A DNA stretch of 7,582 nt from Gammaproteobacteria bacterium UBA4475 (GTDB lineage Bacteria; Pseudomonadota; Gammaproteobacteria; Pseudomonadales; Azotimanducaceae), in assembly GCA_002389265.1 (NCBI GenBank), contig DGOD01000198.1, positions 1 through 7,582 on the forward strand, written 5' to 3'. Below are positions 6,691 to 7,582 of this stretch, piece after piece. The notes under the pieces are model-generated. The model did no database searches, was not told the DNA's origin, and worked only from the letters and a program-made list of their open reading frames with translations. How positions within the stretch are numbered: the first letter of the stretch is position 1; each line of letters opens with the position of its first letter. Position numbers and translations under genes: made by a program.

Positions 6691-7410
6691 TTAGTGTGCG
6701 TAGAGCGCCGGATTGGCGAGCATATAGGCTGGGCCGTGGGGACCGTTAATCGCTGCATTTTCGCCATATAGCGAGGCTTTCATGGCGCCATAAATCTTGC
6801 GGTTGGCGCCCAGTCGGGCAAGGCTTGCCGCGTCGCTGATCGCGGCTGCCTGAAGTCCTTCCAGCGTGGTGGTGCCCTGCACTATGCCAGCTGCTAAGGC
6901 TGCCGGACCGGTCCAGCGTCGGGCGAGTTGGACGGTCTCGAAGAACACATTCATGGGCAATTTGTGGCGAAACAGTGCAAGTTCTGGTTGTGGAATCACC
7001 ATGCCGATCTCGACCTCGTTCGCACAGGCGAAGCCGCGGTCTTCGCGCATCCAGCGTTTGTCATGGCAGAGTGCGCACATAAAACCTGCGCCAAAGGCAT
7101 GACCATTAATGGCTGCAATACTGGGTAATGGGAGACTGATGATCCGCGCCATCAGTGCCATGAATTCGGCGCCGAAGGCATCGCGGTCACCGCCGCGATG
7201 TTCTCCGGTGCTGGCCCGCCAGTCCAGATCCAGGCCATTGGAAAAGAACTTGGCGTCGCTGGAGGTGGTCACCAGCGCGGCAGGACCGGTAGAAGCCTCG
7301 ACTTCGTCGAGTGCGGCATTGAATTGCCGAACAAACGTTGTATTCCAGCGGTTTTCGCCATCGTTCATGGTCAAGATAAAGACGTCGCCTTCGCGGGTCA
7401 GGTCGATCAT
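6691..7410 (-). CDS. Enoyl-CoA hydratase/isomerase family protein, probably Delta3-Delta2-enoyl-CoA isomerase-like
   Basis: Crotonase-fold enzyme, 239 residues, acting on acyl-CoA thioesters in the cytoplasm. The two oxyanion-hole segments are visible: FFSNGLDLDW (55-64) and INGHAFGAG (101-109). The segment NEVEIGM (131-137) places glutamates 132 and 134 at the catalytic position. FFSNG followed by a D-L pair, DKRWMREDRGF (117-127) and NEVEIG strongly resemble plant and bacterial Delta3-Delta2-enoyl-CoA isomerases (ECI type), which shift double bonds during oxidation of unsaturated fatty acids; hydratase activity is the alternative. It is short, as is usual for that group. TGGAG at 7416-7420, 5 bases before the ATG, supports the start. 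A well-placed promoter lies about 65 bases upstream, so it has its own transcription start. A role beside the acyl-CoA dehydrogenase of this window is plausible but the genes are not co-transcribed. Confidence 0.9.
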   Translation of the reverse strand: MIDLTREGDVFILTMNDGENRWNTTFVRQFNAALDEVEASTGPAALVTTSSDAKFFSNGLDLDWRASTGEHRGGDRDAFGAEFMALMARIISLPLPSIAAINGHAFGAGFMCALCHDKRWMREDRGFACANEVEIGMVIPQPELALFRHKLPMNVFFETVQLARRWTGPAALAAGIVQGTTTLEGLQAAAISDAASLARLGANRKIYGAMKASLYGENAAINGPHGPAYMLANPALYAH

Positions 7411-7415
7411 GGGAA

Positions 7416-7420
7416 CTCCA
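7416..7420 (-). promoter_or_regulatory. Ribosome-binding site of the enoyl-CoA hydratase/isomerase gene
   Basis: On the minus strand the bases read TGGAG, 5 bases before the ATG at 7410-7408, a good Shine-Dalgarno match that fixes the start. Confidence 0.6.
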
Positions 7421-7475
7421 ATTTTCTTTAGTGAGAAGTTTTGGTAATGACAAGTATGGGTGATGAATAGCTCGG

Positions 7476-7505
7476 ACTATACCGGTAACTCACCTGCGCT
7501 GACAA
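7476..7505 (-). promoter_or_regulatory. Sigma-70-type promoter for the enoyl-CoA hydratase/isomerase gene
   Basis: On the minus strand a -35 TTGTCA (7505-7500, five of six matches) is followed after 18 bases by a -10 TATAGT (7481-7476, five of six). Transcription would start near 7469, giving a leader of about 59 bases. This is the best promoter match in the window and lies just after the stop of a possible upstream gene tail (TGA at 7512-7510). Confidence 0.5.
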
Positions 7506-7509
7506 TATT

Positions 7510-7582
7510 TCAAGGCGGACGGTGCGCAACGGCGGTTTTTAGTTCGGGCGGGGGCTGACGGTCCAGATAAGGTGAAGCTTGG
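7510..7582 (-). CDS. Possible C-terminal tail of a gene cut by the right window edge
   Basis: The minus-strand frame is open from the window edge to a TGA at 7512-7510 and encodes about 23 residues ending in LKTAVAHRPP. The composition looks protein-like and the stop falls just before the downstream promoter, which fits a gene ending there. It is too short to recognise, and another minus frame is also open to a TGA at 7492-7490, so this remains a guess. Confidence 0.25.
   Translation of the reverse strand, partial: QASPYLDRQPPPELKTAVAHRPP

Noticed and set aside
7063..7077. CxxCH heme-binding motif (Cys112-Ala-Leu-Cys115-His116) in the enoyl-CoA hydratase relative
   Set aside because: The protein is a cytoplasmic crotonase-fold enzyme with no signal peptide, so heme c attachment is not expected; the match is chance.
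1..7582. CRISPR arrays, tRNA or rRNA genes, insertion sequences, prophage or defence genes
   Set aside because: No regularly spaced repeats, cloverleaf-like segments, transposase motifs, terminal repeats or defence-type domains seen on reading both strands.

Overview
The window looks like a chromosomal stretch of a free-living gammaproteobacterium. The best evidence is a near-full-length RluA-type pseudouridine synthase (217 residues, close to the enterobacterial length) whose motifs match gammaproteobacterial RluA throughout. Base composition is moderate (roughly 50-55% G+C by eye) and looks even across the genes. The mix of acyl-CoA dehydrogenase, enoyl-CoA hydratase/isomerase and alpha/beta hydrolases suits a marine or environmental lipid- or steroid-degrading lineage (Pseudomonadales/Cellvibrionales-like). 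That placement is inference and is not proven here. No phage, transposon, CRISPR, tRNA or rRNA signal is visible.

Layout, left to right. A membrane-anchored metallophosphoesterase (+) is cut by the left edge. After a 169-base gap comes an acyl-CoA dehydrogenase (+), then a 238-base spacer with no convincing gene, then an alpha/beta hydrolase (+). This converges on a two-gene minus-strand operon: an esterase with an unusual helical N-terminal half, followed, with an 8-base overlap, by a secreted UshA-type 5'-nucleotidase. Divergent from that operon is rluA (+). It converges, 20 bases apart, on an enoyl-CoA hydratase/isomerase-family gene (-), which has the best promoter in the window. At the far right edge a minus-strand reading frame ends just upstream of that promoter and may be the tail of another gene.

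How the genes may work together. The acyl-CoA dehydrogenase and the enoyl-CoA isomerase/hydratase relative are both beta-oxidation type enzymes but sit in separate transcription units, so any shared pathway is inferred from function only. The esterase and 5'-nucleotidase are probably co-translated. The nucleotidase would act in the periplasm on nucleotides or other phosphate esters, whereas the esterase has no visible export signal. rluA is a housekeeping RNA-modification gene that appears to stand alone.

I found no clear novel system. The points most worth a second look are the helical domain fused to the esterase, the shifted C-terminal glutamate motif of the acyl-CoA dehydrogenase, the excess of CTCGAG hexamers in all codon phases, and the spacer at 2291-2528, which is open on both strands without a usable start.
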